Counted from the stretch's first letter, positions 33,579 to 45,511 are shown. The stretch: DNA of 64,000 nt from Branchiostoma floridae (GCF_000003815.2 NC_049985.1:24390981-24454980), one strand, 5' to 3'. Numbers and translations are program-made. The notes: generated from the sequence alone by a model not told the origin.

Positions 33579-36500
33579 AAATCTAACCATCTTTAAGGAA
33601 ACTAAAAAAAGGAATGTGACAGTCCATATTTTATAAAACTTTTCGCTCGTCTCGTTTGAATTAGGTGTACACTATTCTTCTAGACCACCGTACCCACGAA
33701 AGCCGATTATGAAACGTTTACTATAGAAACTATCTTAAATTCCTTGTATTTTTGTTAAATTATAAAGATAGTATCTTTGGTCAAGACTATTAGATATTCT
33801 TGTGGAAAAGTTGTCAGTGATATAGTCTAGTTATTGTTCGATAGGTTTTTATATCTACTGCCATGTGCTATGTATGTTATATTGTGTCTGACATGTAGTG
33901 ACATTTCTTTGGTCATGTCTGTACCTATTTCTAAACTCTTCGCATGTCGTTATCCTTGCCACAGTCAAGCTTTAGATAGCCTGACTGTTTACAATGGTAA
34001 ATCGCAATCACCTTAAAAGCTTAATAGAGGTTAGATTTACTGAGGGTTTTTTTTCTTGGTCTTATTCAATATACCAATTAAGTGATTTAGTTGTGGTTAT
34101 ATAACGTTATACATTATCAAGTGATACTAAGATATACAAAATGCAACGAAACCTATCTTCTTTTATCTATTGGCGTGCTGTTTCCTGACTTTTTATCTAA
34201 TATAATTTTGTCATTCGCAATTACACTCTTACAAATGTATCTGGTATATGTCTTCATTTTTGTAAAATGACAATACATGGTATGAGCAGCACATATTAAC
34301 CATACATGGCAATGTAATTTTGTACAAAGAGCCCTGCGTCTATTGATATGCAATGGAATCTCTGAAAAGGCTTGTGTTGTATTAAACTATGTAACATACC
34401 CAGAGGTTTCTGACATGCATGGTCCACTGGATTTGAAGAAGTACAAACATCGAAGTTCCGTTTAGACTCAACTGGACCGTGACGACTGCCAGCAGGAATA
34501 TAGAGCCTTCTAGTCCAATGTTTGCAAGCTTGGGCATGCTATAAGTGAGATATGTATATTTGACCTCCTTGGTGCAACAAAGTACACTTATTCCACAACG
34601 CACTGTACCTGGTTTTCTATGGCAGTATGCATGTAAAACTACGTTAAAATAAAATTTAAGGACCTGAAAGTAGTCTGGCACATTAGAATGAAGGGGCCTG
34701 ACCAGGCTTGACATGTGCACAGTTTCCGCCTTCTGCACGTAGCAACATTCACTCGTCTCGTCACGAAAGGGGAACCAACGGTTCAAAGGTCAAAGTTGAA
34801 AGAGGCTATGAGGAAGACATGTTAATCCAGACATATTATAATAATGAAAAATATTCATAAAAAATCAATGAATAGCGCTGGAACGAAAATTTAAAAAGGG
34901 TTTATGACCAGGCGCCACCCCGCATTTTTTTGGCTGCAGATCACGCTGTGTACCTATTTACGTTACCATGGTAACGGACGAGTCTACATTTCCAAGGGTC
35001 GTTATTACTGTTACTTTTCTTGTATCGTACTCTACTGGATATAGAAGCCATTTGAAAGAGGACTAAGGTTCTAAAGCTATCTTTCTTGATGCAAACTACA
35101 TCCAAGTTATTTTTTGCAATCGCCGCCTTCTCTCGAACGCCCCTCCAACACCCCCCCCCCCAAACCCGGGCTAGGCGACACCTATAAAAGGCCAATCAGA
35201 AAGGCTCAGTTCGGCTTGCCCGCCTCTGGTATAAGGGAGCTTGAAACGCAGCTAACATAAATTTCTAGTCGTTAAGCTCTGTTTTGACTTTACTATAGTA
35301 CCTTCACCCGATCCTCTATAGAACCGTTTATTTTACGTAGAAAGATCCGGATGAATCTCGTCGTGCCTGTCGTGCTGATATCCCTTACACGACTATTCTC
35401 TGAGATATATTCCAATGAAACAAAGACAAAGTCGCAAAGAGAACACTACTCAGTCAAACTCATACACAGACTGATCTAATGAGTCTTTGCGACACGTCAA
35501 AAGCGTCAGCCTCGAGGCTTTTGCACTTTGTCCAACATTGGCCTTTGTCTGCCGCTAGGTGGCGCTTTCATGCCTATCATGATCTCGTACTTAATTACCT
35601 TCCAGAGGCTAATTCATTACCGTAAGACACCCAAACTTTCAGAGATGATGAAGAAAACGACATTCTTTCCTTTGATAGATTTTTTCAATAATACATTAAA
35701 CTTAATGTCTCATTGATGTATTACTCCGCGAGTGGGTACCCTAAAAGAGATCCGAGCCAAAAATGAACGGCTGCACGGACGCATGTTTTTAGCGGTGAGA
35801 AATTCCCTTTTAGCCAGCGGAACTGATCTCAAAAGTTAGATTGGTGAAAGCTTGTTTGTAACTGAAGATATTAGCAGGAACAGTTTTGCAGCCGCGCGCT
35901 AGGTCGGAGGTACACAGCCCTGGGTTCTGAGTGGTGCGGTTGTACACTCAAAGCGCAAAAAGTGCCTTTTGTGGGGATTGACTAATCGTAGTTTGTAATT
36001 GCTATAAAAAAAGAACCAGTCTCTATTTGACGTTGGCAATTTTTTCCCACGATATAGGGCAAATGTGCTCAACATAGAATGAAAAATCTGCTAAAATTTT
36101 ACGTAGCGTCATTATGAACGCGCCCTTGAAAAACACGAATTATAACATGTAACGGGAGGTGCCCCAACACGGTACTCTTTTTCTTGCGCTCAAACTCATG
36201 GCGCTCCATCGCTAGTTGCCTGAGAGTGGTCAAATTTTGATGACTGAATTTTTTACTCATAGATTTGAACAACATACTTGAATAAGAAATGCATTCATGT
36301 GGTTCATGAACCTTTCGCGCTGCGTGTTACAAGCGGCAAACACTGAGAGACAATTTCGTGTATGTAACCTTCCAATTTTGTGCTACGCTGGACAGTGTGC
36401 CTAACTCGGTACGCTTTTTTTTATATTATGCTCTCTTCAGAAGTAAGTGGTAAATTTAAGTACACAAAAAAAATCAATAGTATGATATTTTAGCTTTCTT

Positions 36501-37411
36501 TTGACAGTAAAATCGTGACTGTATGTACTTCTTGTCTCACATGAGGAGGGCTGTACCTAGAACAATCCAGCTGATGTTTTACGGGCAATGGGCTGAATGC
36601 ATTGATTGTGAATGCCCGACTAAAAAAACCATTACGAAAAAACGACACCGCCAACATCAACAAAACTCCGTCTGATTATATGACAATATCATCTACATCT
36701 CTCTGTCAAGTCTTATTTTCATAGACAGCACGAATCATTTGTTACAGTCAGATAAATCTTTGGAGCGTTCTCTAGTCTGCCACCTTCATGGCCACACTCC
36801 CTTGGGAGTACAATGGTGGCGATGTTTATGTCGCTTCCTTTTGGTTGCTTTTCTACTCAACAAACATTTGAATACCCACATTCATAGTGTTTTATGGAGC
36901 TTTATTTATGTGTATCATGGCAGTTGTATGACTGCTTGGATGAGTTCGTATAGTTAGCGACACAAGCCGCCAATACGCAGAGGCCGGTGACCGCAGTGAT
37001 TCAGCACTGTCAACATTACTGTTAGAATTCTGCTGTTAAAAAAACATGAAGTAAATATGTTAAAGTATACTTGGAATGCAAATTAAAGCTGTGTGCATGG
37101 ACTTGGTTTATTTACCTTTGTAATCAGCCTAGTCAGTGGCAACAAACACGGTGTACTTATGGATAATAAGATCAGCAAAAAATCCGTACCGTCTTACGAC
37201 GGGGACCGTCTTAGGGCGGCCCCCGTTAAGTCTATGGAAAGAAGAAACTCATCAATGAGACCTTGAGTGCCTAGGCCAGTGACTAGCCCCTTGCTCCCCT
37301 CGTAATATTTCTCCAGATATATGTTTTCGTAAATATTCAAGAATGTAGAATGGGGTAGACTGCACCCGACTTGTGTTTTCGCATTCCACACACACAAGAC
37401 CCAGTCAACCG

Positions 37412-38078
37412 TCTCAAATAGAATTCCTGAAACCTACCAAATTAAAACTGACATTATCCAAAAGCCAGAATAAATGGGATTCATGTGTAAGCAAACTGAT
37501 ATCAATACTTCATGTCAGAGAGTTGTATAGCATAGTGAAAGATCAATGTGTGAGGTTTGTCGTTCGAAAAAAAGACGCTGGGAATTTGACATGTTGTTAC
37601 ATAATTTCGGGGCAAAAAGTTACTCCTCAAATTAACATGGAAACTTTGGTATCAATCTAAAGGTGAGGAACTATGCTATCACGCTGTGGGGTTAACTAAT
37701 GGGATCAAGGTGAACTGTAAAAAAGACAGCTACCAATACACGGACGGAAAATTGCCAATGTTTCGAAAGCAACAGCGTTCACTGTCATTTTACAATGCAC
37801 GAAATATGTACATGGTTGTACTGGGCAAAACCTGTAGATGTGAAAAAGTATAAACATTATGTAGGTCTGAGGTCTTTTTGTTGCACAACAGGCAGTTGTT
37901 TTCACCCTTGCAGCGGGGTCAAATCGGGTCGCGACAAAAGCCGTATCTTAGAGAATAACGCGTTCTGGGGTGACCTGCGGTTCGACTGGTCTCGTCACAA
38001 AAGAGGAACCCAAAGTTCAAAGGTCAGATTTAAAAGAGGAAATGGGGAAGACCTTTAAATCTGGACGCGCGTGAAGCC
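37412..38078 (+). repeat. Segmental duplication shared with 31488-32146
   Basis: About 660 bp nearly identical to the sequence before gene D, with identity continuing into both genes. The two copies diverge abruptly upstream (cgcaaatagaattcc versus ctcaaatagaattcc), marking a duplication breakpoint. Confidence 0.85.
38014..38026 (+). promoter_or_regulatory. DR1-type motif upstream of E
   Basis: AGTTCA-A-AGGTCA within the block duplicated from upstream of D. Same relative position as before A and C. Confidence 0.4.
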
Positions 38079-40949
38079 ATGTTCAACATGGAGACAAACA
38101 CTGTGTTCTTCGTCTTCATCGTTCGTGTTCTCTTTCTTTCCAACTGGACGTACGGAGAGAGGCACCTGTCGGCCAAGATCGCAGAGAATGCCGACATTGG
38201 ACAGCAAGTTTTCCGCGTTCTACCGACCACACCGAGATCCAATGAGGAAGTTCCGTGTGATATCATAGACGGAAACGTCCACGGGCGCTTCAGTGTGACT
38301 CACTTCTGTGTGATTGTAGTAGCCCGTCCTTTAGACTTTAGTATAAACCAAAGATATAACCTGACTGTAAACGTCCCTGGGACAACTGAGACCCGGTTGA
38401 TTGACATACAAGTCGAGGACGTGGACGGATATCCTCCTATCTACAACGACACCTGCGAAATGCCAGTCCTAGGAAAAGACATATCCTCCGGGCATGTTGC
38501 CTTTAACGCGTCACTGCGTGCAGAGTACATGGAGAAAAGTGGAGGACTATTCACTTGGAAAGCTGACACCAAAAATCATCTGCAATCGCTAAGTGAGAAG
38601 ATATCGATGTATACAAATGTCTATACTTACATCAGCAGTGACTGTGTCGCTGTAGTCCTGTACGGTGTCTATAATGCGAAAGACGTGAGAGCAGTGACCA
38701 GTTTGTTGCTTTCGAATTCACATGCGTGCTTAAGATGTTTTCATACACTTGACCCGAAGCGTGTCATTGAAATACAGATAATCAACGGGGACCATATTCC
38801 ATGTAACTCTTTAAGTGGTCTAGATTTGGCGCAAACGCACGTCACAAAGTCATATGCCTGGACCGGATACAAGTTCAAGTTGTTAATTTCTTCTCCACTA
38901 CAGTCTACAGAAACGCAGCGCTTTATCTGCGAACTTCCCGGAGGACAATTTCCTGTGCACTTCAGCCGAAGTAGAAATGTCTCGGTGTTCCATGAAGTAT
39001 TTGTGACTAGACTGGAAACTGAGATCCAGCCAGTCGGGTGTCCGCCGAACAAATACGGTTTGGCCTGTGATCAGAACTGCACTTGTGAGAATGACGCCCG
39101 CTGCCATGGATTGAACGGTGCCTGTAAGTGTCAGCCTGGGTGGAAAGGTGTCGTCTGTGACATACCTCACAGTACCGTTGCCATCATCGCGACTCCTAGC
39201 GACTCAAGACAGGTTTACATCAAGAGTTCGTTGACATTACACTGCAAGTCTTTCCATCTGGCTGTTGTGAAGATGGTTTGGACATTTCCTAATGGTACAA
39301 GAAGGAGGCTACTTGGCACTCAAGAAGACCAAATCAGGATCGAAAGCATCCAATCCGAACACAACGGTACCTACACCTGTACTGGTATTACTGAAGACAA
39401 AACGGAAGTTACCGCCTATTACGAGGTACAAGCAGTCACTTGTCCTCCCGGCAAAAGAGGCAAATTGTGCGAAGAGGACTGCAACTGTCTACACGGTACC
39501 AGCTGTGACCGGTGGGCCGGCTGTGTCTGTCTGTCGGGATGGACAGGAAAACTTTGTGAGACCAAATGCCCAGACGGCACGTACGGACGGGGCTGCAGCG
39601 GTGAGTGTTCATGTCAGAATGGTGCCGTCTGCGATCCTAGCGACGGTCAGTGTAACTGCACCGAGGGGTGGTATGGCATGCATTGTACCCGTCCATGTTT
39701 AAGTGGTCGGTACGGGTGGAGATGTCGGCAGGCCTGTGATTGTAAGAACAACGCCACATGCCATCACGTAGATGGGAGCTGCACATGCGCGCCGCCCTGG
39801 ACCGGACATCGATGTGACGTCATCCAACCCGAAACATCTCCGCTGCCACTACAGATCTCCATATCACTTTCATTGACGCTGCTTTGTGTCTTGTCAGCAT
39901 TGGTGGCGTTTTACAAATGGAGGACGGGCACTCGGATGAGACGAGACGAAGACCAAGAAGAGACACAGGTGTTACTCGAACTTAAAAGTATGGAAGAAAA
40001 CCTCGCACAGAGTCTACAGCCCGGCTGGCTCGAACGGTGGGAGAGGAAGGCAAAGGATCTGACTCTGGGCGATCTGATTGGTCAGGGTGCATTTTCGCAC
40101 ATCAGAGAAGGGCGTTTGCGCACCGCTAACGCTGACGTCACAGTTGTGGCGGTCAAGTCCGTCCGTTCGAAGGACAGACTGTGCTATCGAGCTTTCTATC
40201 GCGAAGCAGCAATGTTGGTTGCTTTTGACGAAAACTGCAAAGAACACAACCCTGATGGGCATCCTAACATTATCAAGTTGTTTGGTGTCATCACTAAATC
40301 CACACCAAAGTGTATTCTCTTGGAATATGCTGCCAAAGGTGATCTGCTGCAACTTTTGAAACAGCAGAATACAGATAATGTTGCTCGTCTACTGGGTAGC
40401 TTTCTCCGCTACGCAGTCCACACATCACGTGGTCTGAAGGAGCTCCGACGTCTGCGCATCGCTCACGGTGACGTGGCCGCTCGAAACGTCCTCATCAGTG
40501 GAGACGACGTCGCCAAGCTGTCTGACTTCGGTCTGGCCCATGACGTGTACACCACAACCACCTACATCTCCTCAGGTAAGAACGACGCGGAGGAACTCCT
40601 CCCTCTGAAGTGGATGGCTCTGGAGTCGCTGGAGACTCGCAAGTTCACGTGCGAGAGCGACACGTGGTCGTTCGGCGTGCTGCTGTGGGAGATGGCCGCG
40701 TTCGGGGAGGAGCCCGACTATCAGCACGAGATCCGACTGAGTTGTCCCAGGTTGGTCGGGATCCTGAGACAGGGATATCGTCTGCAGAACCCACCCGGAT
40801 GTCCGGACAGACTGTATGACGTCATGAAGTCGTGTTGGCAGGAGGACCCGTCAGCCAGACCAGAGCCGGTAGACCTTGAGCAGAAGCTGACAGACTGTCT
40901 TGAAGAAATAGATCCACTGTTCATCCTCGAGAAGGTGACTACACTTTAG
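38079..40949 (+). CDS. RTK gene E: intact, type 1 ectodomain
   Basis: 956 codons with the full domain order. The signal region (METNTVFFVFIVRVLFLSNW) and cadherin-like repeat match gene D. The variable domain is type 1 with small insertions (LLLSNSHACLRCFHTLD, NVSVFHEVF). The Ig and EGF block is nearly identical to gene A at the DNA level (39160-39780 against 17600-18230; one amino-acid change, LSGW for LPGW), suggesting gene conversion. The kinase has GQGAFSHIREG, VAVK, YREAAM, HGDVAARN, DFG and KWMALE, all intact, with an unusual LLWEMAAF. The tail is VTTL. Predicted active at the cell surface. Confidence 0.92.
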   Translation: MFNMETNTVFFVFIVRVLFLSNWTYGERHLSAKIAENADIGQQVFRVLPTTPRSNEEVPCDIIDGNVHGRFSVTHFCVIVVARPLDFSINQRYNLTVNVPGTTETRLIDIQVEDVDGYPPIYNDTCEMPVLGKDISSGHVAFNASLRAEYMEKSGGLFTWKADTKNHLQSLSEKISMYTNVYTYISSDCVAVVLYGVYNAKDVRAVTSLLLSNSHACLRCFHTLDPKRVIEIQIINGDHIPCNSLSGLDLAQTHVTKSYAWTGYKFKLLISSPLQSTETQRFICELPGGQFPVHFSRSRNVSVFHEVFVTRLETEIQPVGCPPNKYGLACDQNCTCENDARCHGLNGACKCQPGWKGVVCDIPHSTVAIIATPSDSRQVYIKSSLTLHCKSFHLAVVKMVWTFPNGTRRRLLGTQEDQIRIESIQSEHNGTYTCTGITEDKTEVTAYYEVQAVTCPPGKRGKLCEEDCNCLHGTSCDRWAGCVCLSGWTGKLCETKCPDGTYGRGCSGECSCQNGAVCDPSDGQCNCTEGWYGMHCTRPCLSGRYGWRCRQACDCKNNATCHHVDGSCTCAPPWTGHRCDVIQPETSPLPLQISISLSLTLLCVLSALVAFYKWRTGTRMRRDEDQEETQVLLELKSMEENLAQSLQPGWLERWERKAKDLTLGDLIGQGAFSHIREGRLRTANADVTVVAVKSVRSKDRLCYRAFYREAAMLVAFDENCKEHNPDGHPNIIKLFGVITKSTPKCILLEYAAKGDLLQLLKQQNTDNVARLLGSFLRYAVHTSRGLKELRRLRIAHGDVAARNVLISGDDVAKLSDFGLAHDVYTTTTYISSGKNDAEELLPLKWMALESLETRKFTCESDTWSFGVLLWEMAAFGEEPDYQHEIRLSCPRLVGILRQGYRLQNPPGCPDRLYDVMKSCWQEDPSARPEPVDLEQKLTDCLEEIDPLFILEKVTTL

Positions 40950-42301
40950 AAATCGAACCATCTTTTAGCAAACTGAAAATGTGAAGGTTACAGTCACTAT
41001 TTCATAAGACTTTTCGCTCGTCTCGTTTGAATTAGGTATACAATATTCTTCTAGACCACCGTACCCATAAATGCCAATTATAAGACATTTACCATGATAC
41101 AAACTATTTTAAATTCAATGTATTTTTGCTAAAATACAAATATAGTATCTTTGGTCAAGACAAGTAGATATTCTGGTTGAAAAGTTGTCAGTGATATAGT
41201 CTAGTTATTCTTCGATAGTTTTTTTTACATCTACTGCGATATGCAAAGTATATTACACTGTATCTGATATGTAGTGGCATTTCCTTGGTCATGTCTGTAA
41301 CGATTTATAAACTCTTTTTTCTTGCCACAATCAAGCTTTAAGTAGCCTGACTGTTTACGATGATGAATCGCAATTACCTTAAAAGGTTGAGGTTTAGACT
41401 TACTGATGTCTTTCTTTCATTCTTCATCTTCATCAATATAACAGTTAAGTGAATTAGTTGTGGTTATATAACGTTATATATTATCAAGTGATACCAAGAG
41501 ATACAAAATGCAGCGAAACCAGTCTTATTTTATTTATTTATTGGTGTGATGTTTACTGACATTTTATTAAATATAATTTGCCATTTGCAATTACACTCTT
41601 ACGAATGTATCTGTATGTGTCTTTATTTTTGTAAGATGACAATTACATGGTATGAGCAGCATATTTTACCATACGTGGCAATGCAATTTGTACAAAAAGC
41701 CCTGTGTATAGTGATATGCAATGGAATCTCTGAAAAGGCTTAGATTGTATTAAACTATGTAACATACCCAGAGGATTTTGTTATGCATGGCCTACTGCGT
41801 TTGAAGAAGTACAAACATCGCCGGTTGTTTATTGTTCCGTTTAGACTCAACTGAACCGAGACGACTGCCAGCGGGGATATTGAGACTTCTAGCCAAATGT
41901 TTGCTAACGTTGGGTATGCTATAACTAATGAGATATGTATATTCGACCTTCTTCGACAATGGTACAACGAAATACACTTATTTCACAACGCACTGTAGCA
42001 GGTTTTTAATACAATGATGCAAAACTAAACTCCAACAAAACTTAGGCACCTGAAAGTAGTCTTGCGCATAAGAAGTTGATCATACGCGATGTTGATATTA
42101 TGTCCCACGTTTTGTCCTCTATATTTCTTGTACTTTTGGACAGAATGAAGAATGAGGTTGACCACAAAAAACATTTGCATAGTTTTCCGCGCTAAACACG
42201 TACAGTCACGCGTCTCGTCAGAAAAGAGGAACCAAAAACATCAAGGACAAAACTTGAAAGAGGAAATTGGAATATATGTTGATCCAGACGGCTGTAAACC
42301 T
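40950..42301. other. Spacer E-F
   Basis: Common spacer type with no insertion seen. It ends in the leader-type sequence gaaaagaggaaccaaaaac...gaaagaggaaattgg before the relic at 42302. No TATA box is visible close to F. Confidence 0.6.
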
Positions 42302-42451
42302 ATGTTTAACATGCTGTTCGTCGTCATCGGTCGTCTTCCTTTTTTAACCGACTGGACGTACGGAGAGGTGCACCTGTCGGCCAAATCGCAGACAAAGCAA
42401 AGTGGTCGCATGTTGTGCTCTCTGTATCATGTAAGTTTTCGTAAAGAAGCT
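42302..42451 (+). other. Leader relic fused in frame to gene F
   Basis: Encodes MFNMLFVVIGRLPFLTDWTYGEVHLSAK followed by SQTKQSGRMLCSLYHVSFRKEA, then runs in frame into the normal MFNMKT start of F. Before G, I and J the same relic is separated from the gene by about 150 bp more. Here that segment, with the TATA/5' UTR region, is missing. Confidence 0.7.
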
Positions 42452-45316
42452 ATGTTCAACATGAAGACAGTCACTGTACTCTTCTTCGTCATCGTTTGTC
42501 TTCTCGTTTATACCAACTGGACGAACGGAGAGGTAAACCTGTCGGCCAAGATCGCAGAGAATGGCGATATTGGAGAGGAAGTTATCCGCGTTCTACCAAC
42601 TACGCCGGGAGGCAAGGAGGAAGTTCCGTGTGATATCATAGAAGGAAACGTCCACGGCCGTTTCAGTGTGACTCACTACTGTGTGATTGTAGTAGCCCGT
42701 CCTTTAGACTTTAGTATAAACCAAAGGTATAACCTGACTGTAAACGTCCCCGGGACAACCGAGACCCGCTTAGTCAACATACAAGTCGAGGACGTGGACG
42801 GATATCCTCCTATCTACAACGACATCTGCGAAATGCCAGTTCTAGCAAACGACAGGGCACCTGTCCCGCTTGCTTTCAACGTGGCAGTGACTGCGGAATA
42901 CATGGGAAAAAGTGGAGAGCTATTCATCCTGAAAGCTGACACCAAAAAGTATCTACAACCGGGAAGTCAGGAGATAACGATGTATACCATGGCCCAAATT
43001 TACGCCAGCGGCGACTGTCACGCTGTGTTTGTAGTCGGTGTCCATCACGCGAACGACTTGAGAACGGTGAACGGTTTATGGCTTTCATATAATCGTTGCT
43101 TCCAATGCTTTGACCCACTTGACTCTGAGCATTTCTTTCAAATCCGAATCATCCATGATGACTATATTTCATGTGACTTTTCAAGTGGCCTGGATTCAAC
43201 TATCATTGACAGGGCTAGGCAGTCTTATGTCTGGAATAAATACAAGTTCAAGCTTTTAATTCATTCCAAATTACGGTCTACAGAAAAACACCGCTTCGTC
43301 TGCAAAATTCCACAGAGAAGACCAATTTCTGTGTTAACGAGGCAAAATCACGCATATGATGAAATCTTAATGACTAGACTGGAAACTGAGATCCAACCAG
43401 TAGGGTGTCCACCGAACAAATACGGTTTGGCTTGTGAGCAGAACTGCACTTGTGAGAATGGCGCCCGCTGCCATGGGTTGAACGGTGCCTGTAAGTGTCA
43501 GCCTGGGTGGAAAGGTGTCGTCTGTGACATACCTCACAGTACCGTTGCCATTATCGCGAATCCTAGCGACTCACGACAGATTCACATAAGGGGTTCGTTG
43601 ACATTACACTGCAAATCTTTCCATCTGGCTGTTGAGAAGATGGTTTGGACATTTCCTAATGGTACAAGAAGGAGGCTACGTGGCACTCAAGAAGACCAAA
43701 TCAGGATTGAAAGCATCCAGTCTGAACACAACGGTACCTACAGCTGTACTGTTATTACTGAAGACGAAACCGAAGTTCACGCGCGTTACGAGCTACAGGC
43801 AGTCAACTGTCCTCCCAACAAAAGAGGTGAATTGTGCGAAGACGACTGCAACTGTCTCCATGGTGCCAGTTGTGACCGGTGGGCCAGCTGTGTCTGTCCG
43901 CCGGGATGGACAGGAAACATTTGTGAGACCAAATGCCCAGACGGCACCTACGGACGGGGCTGCAGCGGTGAGTGCCCATGTCAAAACGGTGCCATTTGCG
44001 ACCCTAGCGACGGTCAGTGTAACTGCACCGAGGGGTGGTATGGCATGCATTGTACCCGTCCATGTTTAAGTGGTCGGTACGGGTGGAGATGTCGGCAGGC
44101 CTGTGACTGTAAGAACAACGCCACATGCTATCACGTAGATGGCAGCTGCACATGCGCGCCGCCCTGGACTGGACAGCAATGTGACGTCATCCAAACGGAA
44201 CCATCTCTGCTACCACTACAGATCTTTATACCTCTTTCATTGACGCTGCTTGGTGTATTGGCAGCATTAGTGGCGCTTTACAAATGGAGGGCGGCAACAC
44301 GGATGAGACAAGACGAAGACCAAGAGGAGATACAGGTGTTACTCGAACTTAAAAGTATGGAAGAAAACCTCGCTCAGAGTCTACAGCCCGGCTGGCTCAA
44401 ACGGTGGGAGAGGAAGGCAAAGGATCTGACTCTGGGCGATCTGATTGGTCAGGGCGCATTTTCGTTTATCAGAGAAGGGCGTTTGCGCACCGCTAACGCT
44501 GACGTCACAGTTGTGGCGGTCAAGTCCGTCCGTTCAAAGGACAGACTGTGCTACCGAGCTTTCTATCGTGAAGCAGCAATGCTGGTTGCTTTGGACGAAA
44601 ACTGCGAAGAAAACAACCCTGATGGGCATCCGAACATTATCAAGTTCCTTGGTGTCATCACAAAGTCCACACCAAAGTGTATTCTCTTGGAATATGCTGC
44701 CAAAGGTGATCTGCTGCAACTTTTGAAACAGCAGAATACAAATAACGTTGCTTGTCTAGTGGGCAGCTTTCTCCGCTACGCAGTCCACATATCACGTGCC
44801 CTGAAGGAGCTCCGACGTCTGCGCATCGCTCACGGTGACGTGGCCGCTCGAAACATCCTCATCAGTGGAGACGACGTCGCCAAGCTGTCTGACTTCGGTC
44901 TGGCCCATGACGTGTACACCACAACCACGTACATCTCCTCAGGTAAGAACGACGCGGAAGAACTCCTCCCTCTGAAGTGGATGGCTCTGGAGTCGCTGGA
45001 GACTCGCAAGTTCACGTGTGAGAGCGACACGTGGTCGTTCGGCGTGCTGCTGTGGGAGATCGCCGCGTTCGGAGAGGAGCCCGACTATCAGCACGAGATC
45101 CGGCTGAGTTGTCCCAGGTTGGTCGGGATCCTGAGACAGGGATATCGTCTGCAGAAACCACCCGGATGTCCGGACAGGCTGTATGACGTCATGAAGTCGT
45201 GTTGGCAGGAGGACCCGTCAGCCAGACCAGAGCCGGCTGAACTTGAGCAGAAGCTGACAGACTGTCGTGAAGAAATTGATCCACTGTTCGTCATCGAGAA
45301 GGTGACCACACTTTAG
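42452..45316 (+). CDS. RTK gene F: intact, type 3 ectodomain
   Basis: 954 codons from the family start MFNMKTVTVLFF. The frame stays open upstream to 42152, so a longer product starting at 42302 (1004 codons) is possible. The ectodomain is type 3 (ELFILKADTKK, SYNRCFQCFDPLDSEHFFQIR, VWNKYKFKLLIHSKLRS, ISVLTRQNHAYDEIL). The cadherin-like repeat, EGF, Ig and membrane segments follow as in A. Kinase motifs GQGAFS, VAVK, YREAAM, HGDVAARN (then ILI), DFG and KWMALE are intact, and the tail is VTTL. The DR1-like motif seen before A to E is absent. Confidence 0.92.
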   Translation: MFNMKTVTVLFFVIVCLLVYTNWTNGEVNLSAKIAENGDIGEEVIRVLPTTPGGKEEVPCDIIEGNVHGRFSVTHYCVIVVARPLDFSINQRYNLTVNVPGTTETRLVNIQVEDVDGYPPIYNDICEMPVLANDRAPVPLAFNVAVTAEYMGKSGELFILKADTKKYLQPGSQEITMYTMAQIYASGDCHAVFVVGVHHANDLRTVNGLWLSYNRCFQCFDPLDSEHFFQIRIIHDDYISCDFSSGLDSTIIDRARQSYVWNKYKFKLLIHSKLRSTEKHRFVCKIPQRRPISVLTRQNHAYDEILMTRLETEIQPVGCPPNKYGLACEQNCTCENGARCHGLNGACKCQPGWKGVVCDIPHSTVAIIANPSDSRQIHIRGSLTLHCKSFHLAVEKMVWTFPNGTRRRLRGTQEDQIRIESIQSEHNGTYSCTVITEDETEVHARYELQAVNCPPNKRGELCEDDCNCLHGASCDRWASCVCPPGWTGNICETKCPDGTYGRGCSGECPCQNGAICDPSDGQCNCTEGWYGMHCTRPCLSGRYGWRCRQACDCKNNATCYHVDGSCTCAPPWTGQQCDVIQTEPSLLPLQIFIPLSLTLLGVLAALVALYKWRAATRMRQDEDQEEIQVLLELKSMEENLAQSLQPGWLKRWERKAKDLTLGDLIGQGAFSFIREGRLRTANADVTVVAVKSVRSKDRLCYRAFYREAAMLVALDENCEENNPDGHPNIIKFLGVITKSTPKCILLEYAAKGDLLQLLKQQNTNNVACLVGSFLRYAVHISRALKELRRLRIAHGDVAARNILISGDDVAKLSDFGLAHDVYTTTTYISSGKNDAEELLPLKWMALESLETRKFTCESDTWSFGVLLWEIAAFGEEPDYQHEIRLSCPRLVGILRQGYRLQKPPGCPDRLYDVMKSCWQEDPSARPEPAELEQKLTDCREEIDPLFVIEKVTTL

Positions 45317-45511
45317 AAATCGAACCATCTTTCAGGCAACTTAAAAAAGTGAAGGTTAGAGTCTAAATTCTTTAAGACTTTTTGCTCGTTTCGTTTGAAT
45401 TAAGTGTACACTATTCTTCGAGACAGCAGTACCCATGAAAGTCAATTATGAGAAGTTTACCATACATACTATCTTAAATTCCATGAATTTTTGTTAAAAT
45501 ATAAAGATAGT

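Larger units (their letters stand above)
33579..38078. other. Spacer D-E with 2.6-kb unique insert
   Basis: The common spacer runs to about 34830, where a leader-like block (ggttcaaaggtcaaagttgaaagagg) breaks off. From about 34830 to 37411 the sequence is unique. It contains a C run at 35151-35161, a 10-bp inverted repeat (35431-35440 with 35484-35493), and no convincing gene on either strand. From about 37412 it is the duplicated block also found before gene D. Confidence 0.55.

Noticed and set aside
34830-37411. A gene in the unique D-E insert
   Set aside because: Only short ORFs without domain signals or splice-consistent structure are present on either strand.
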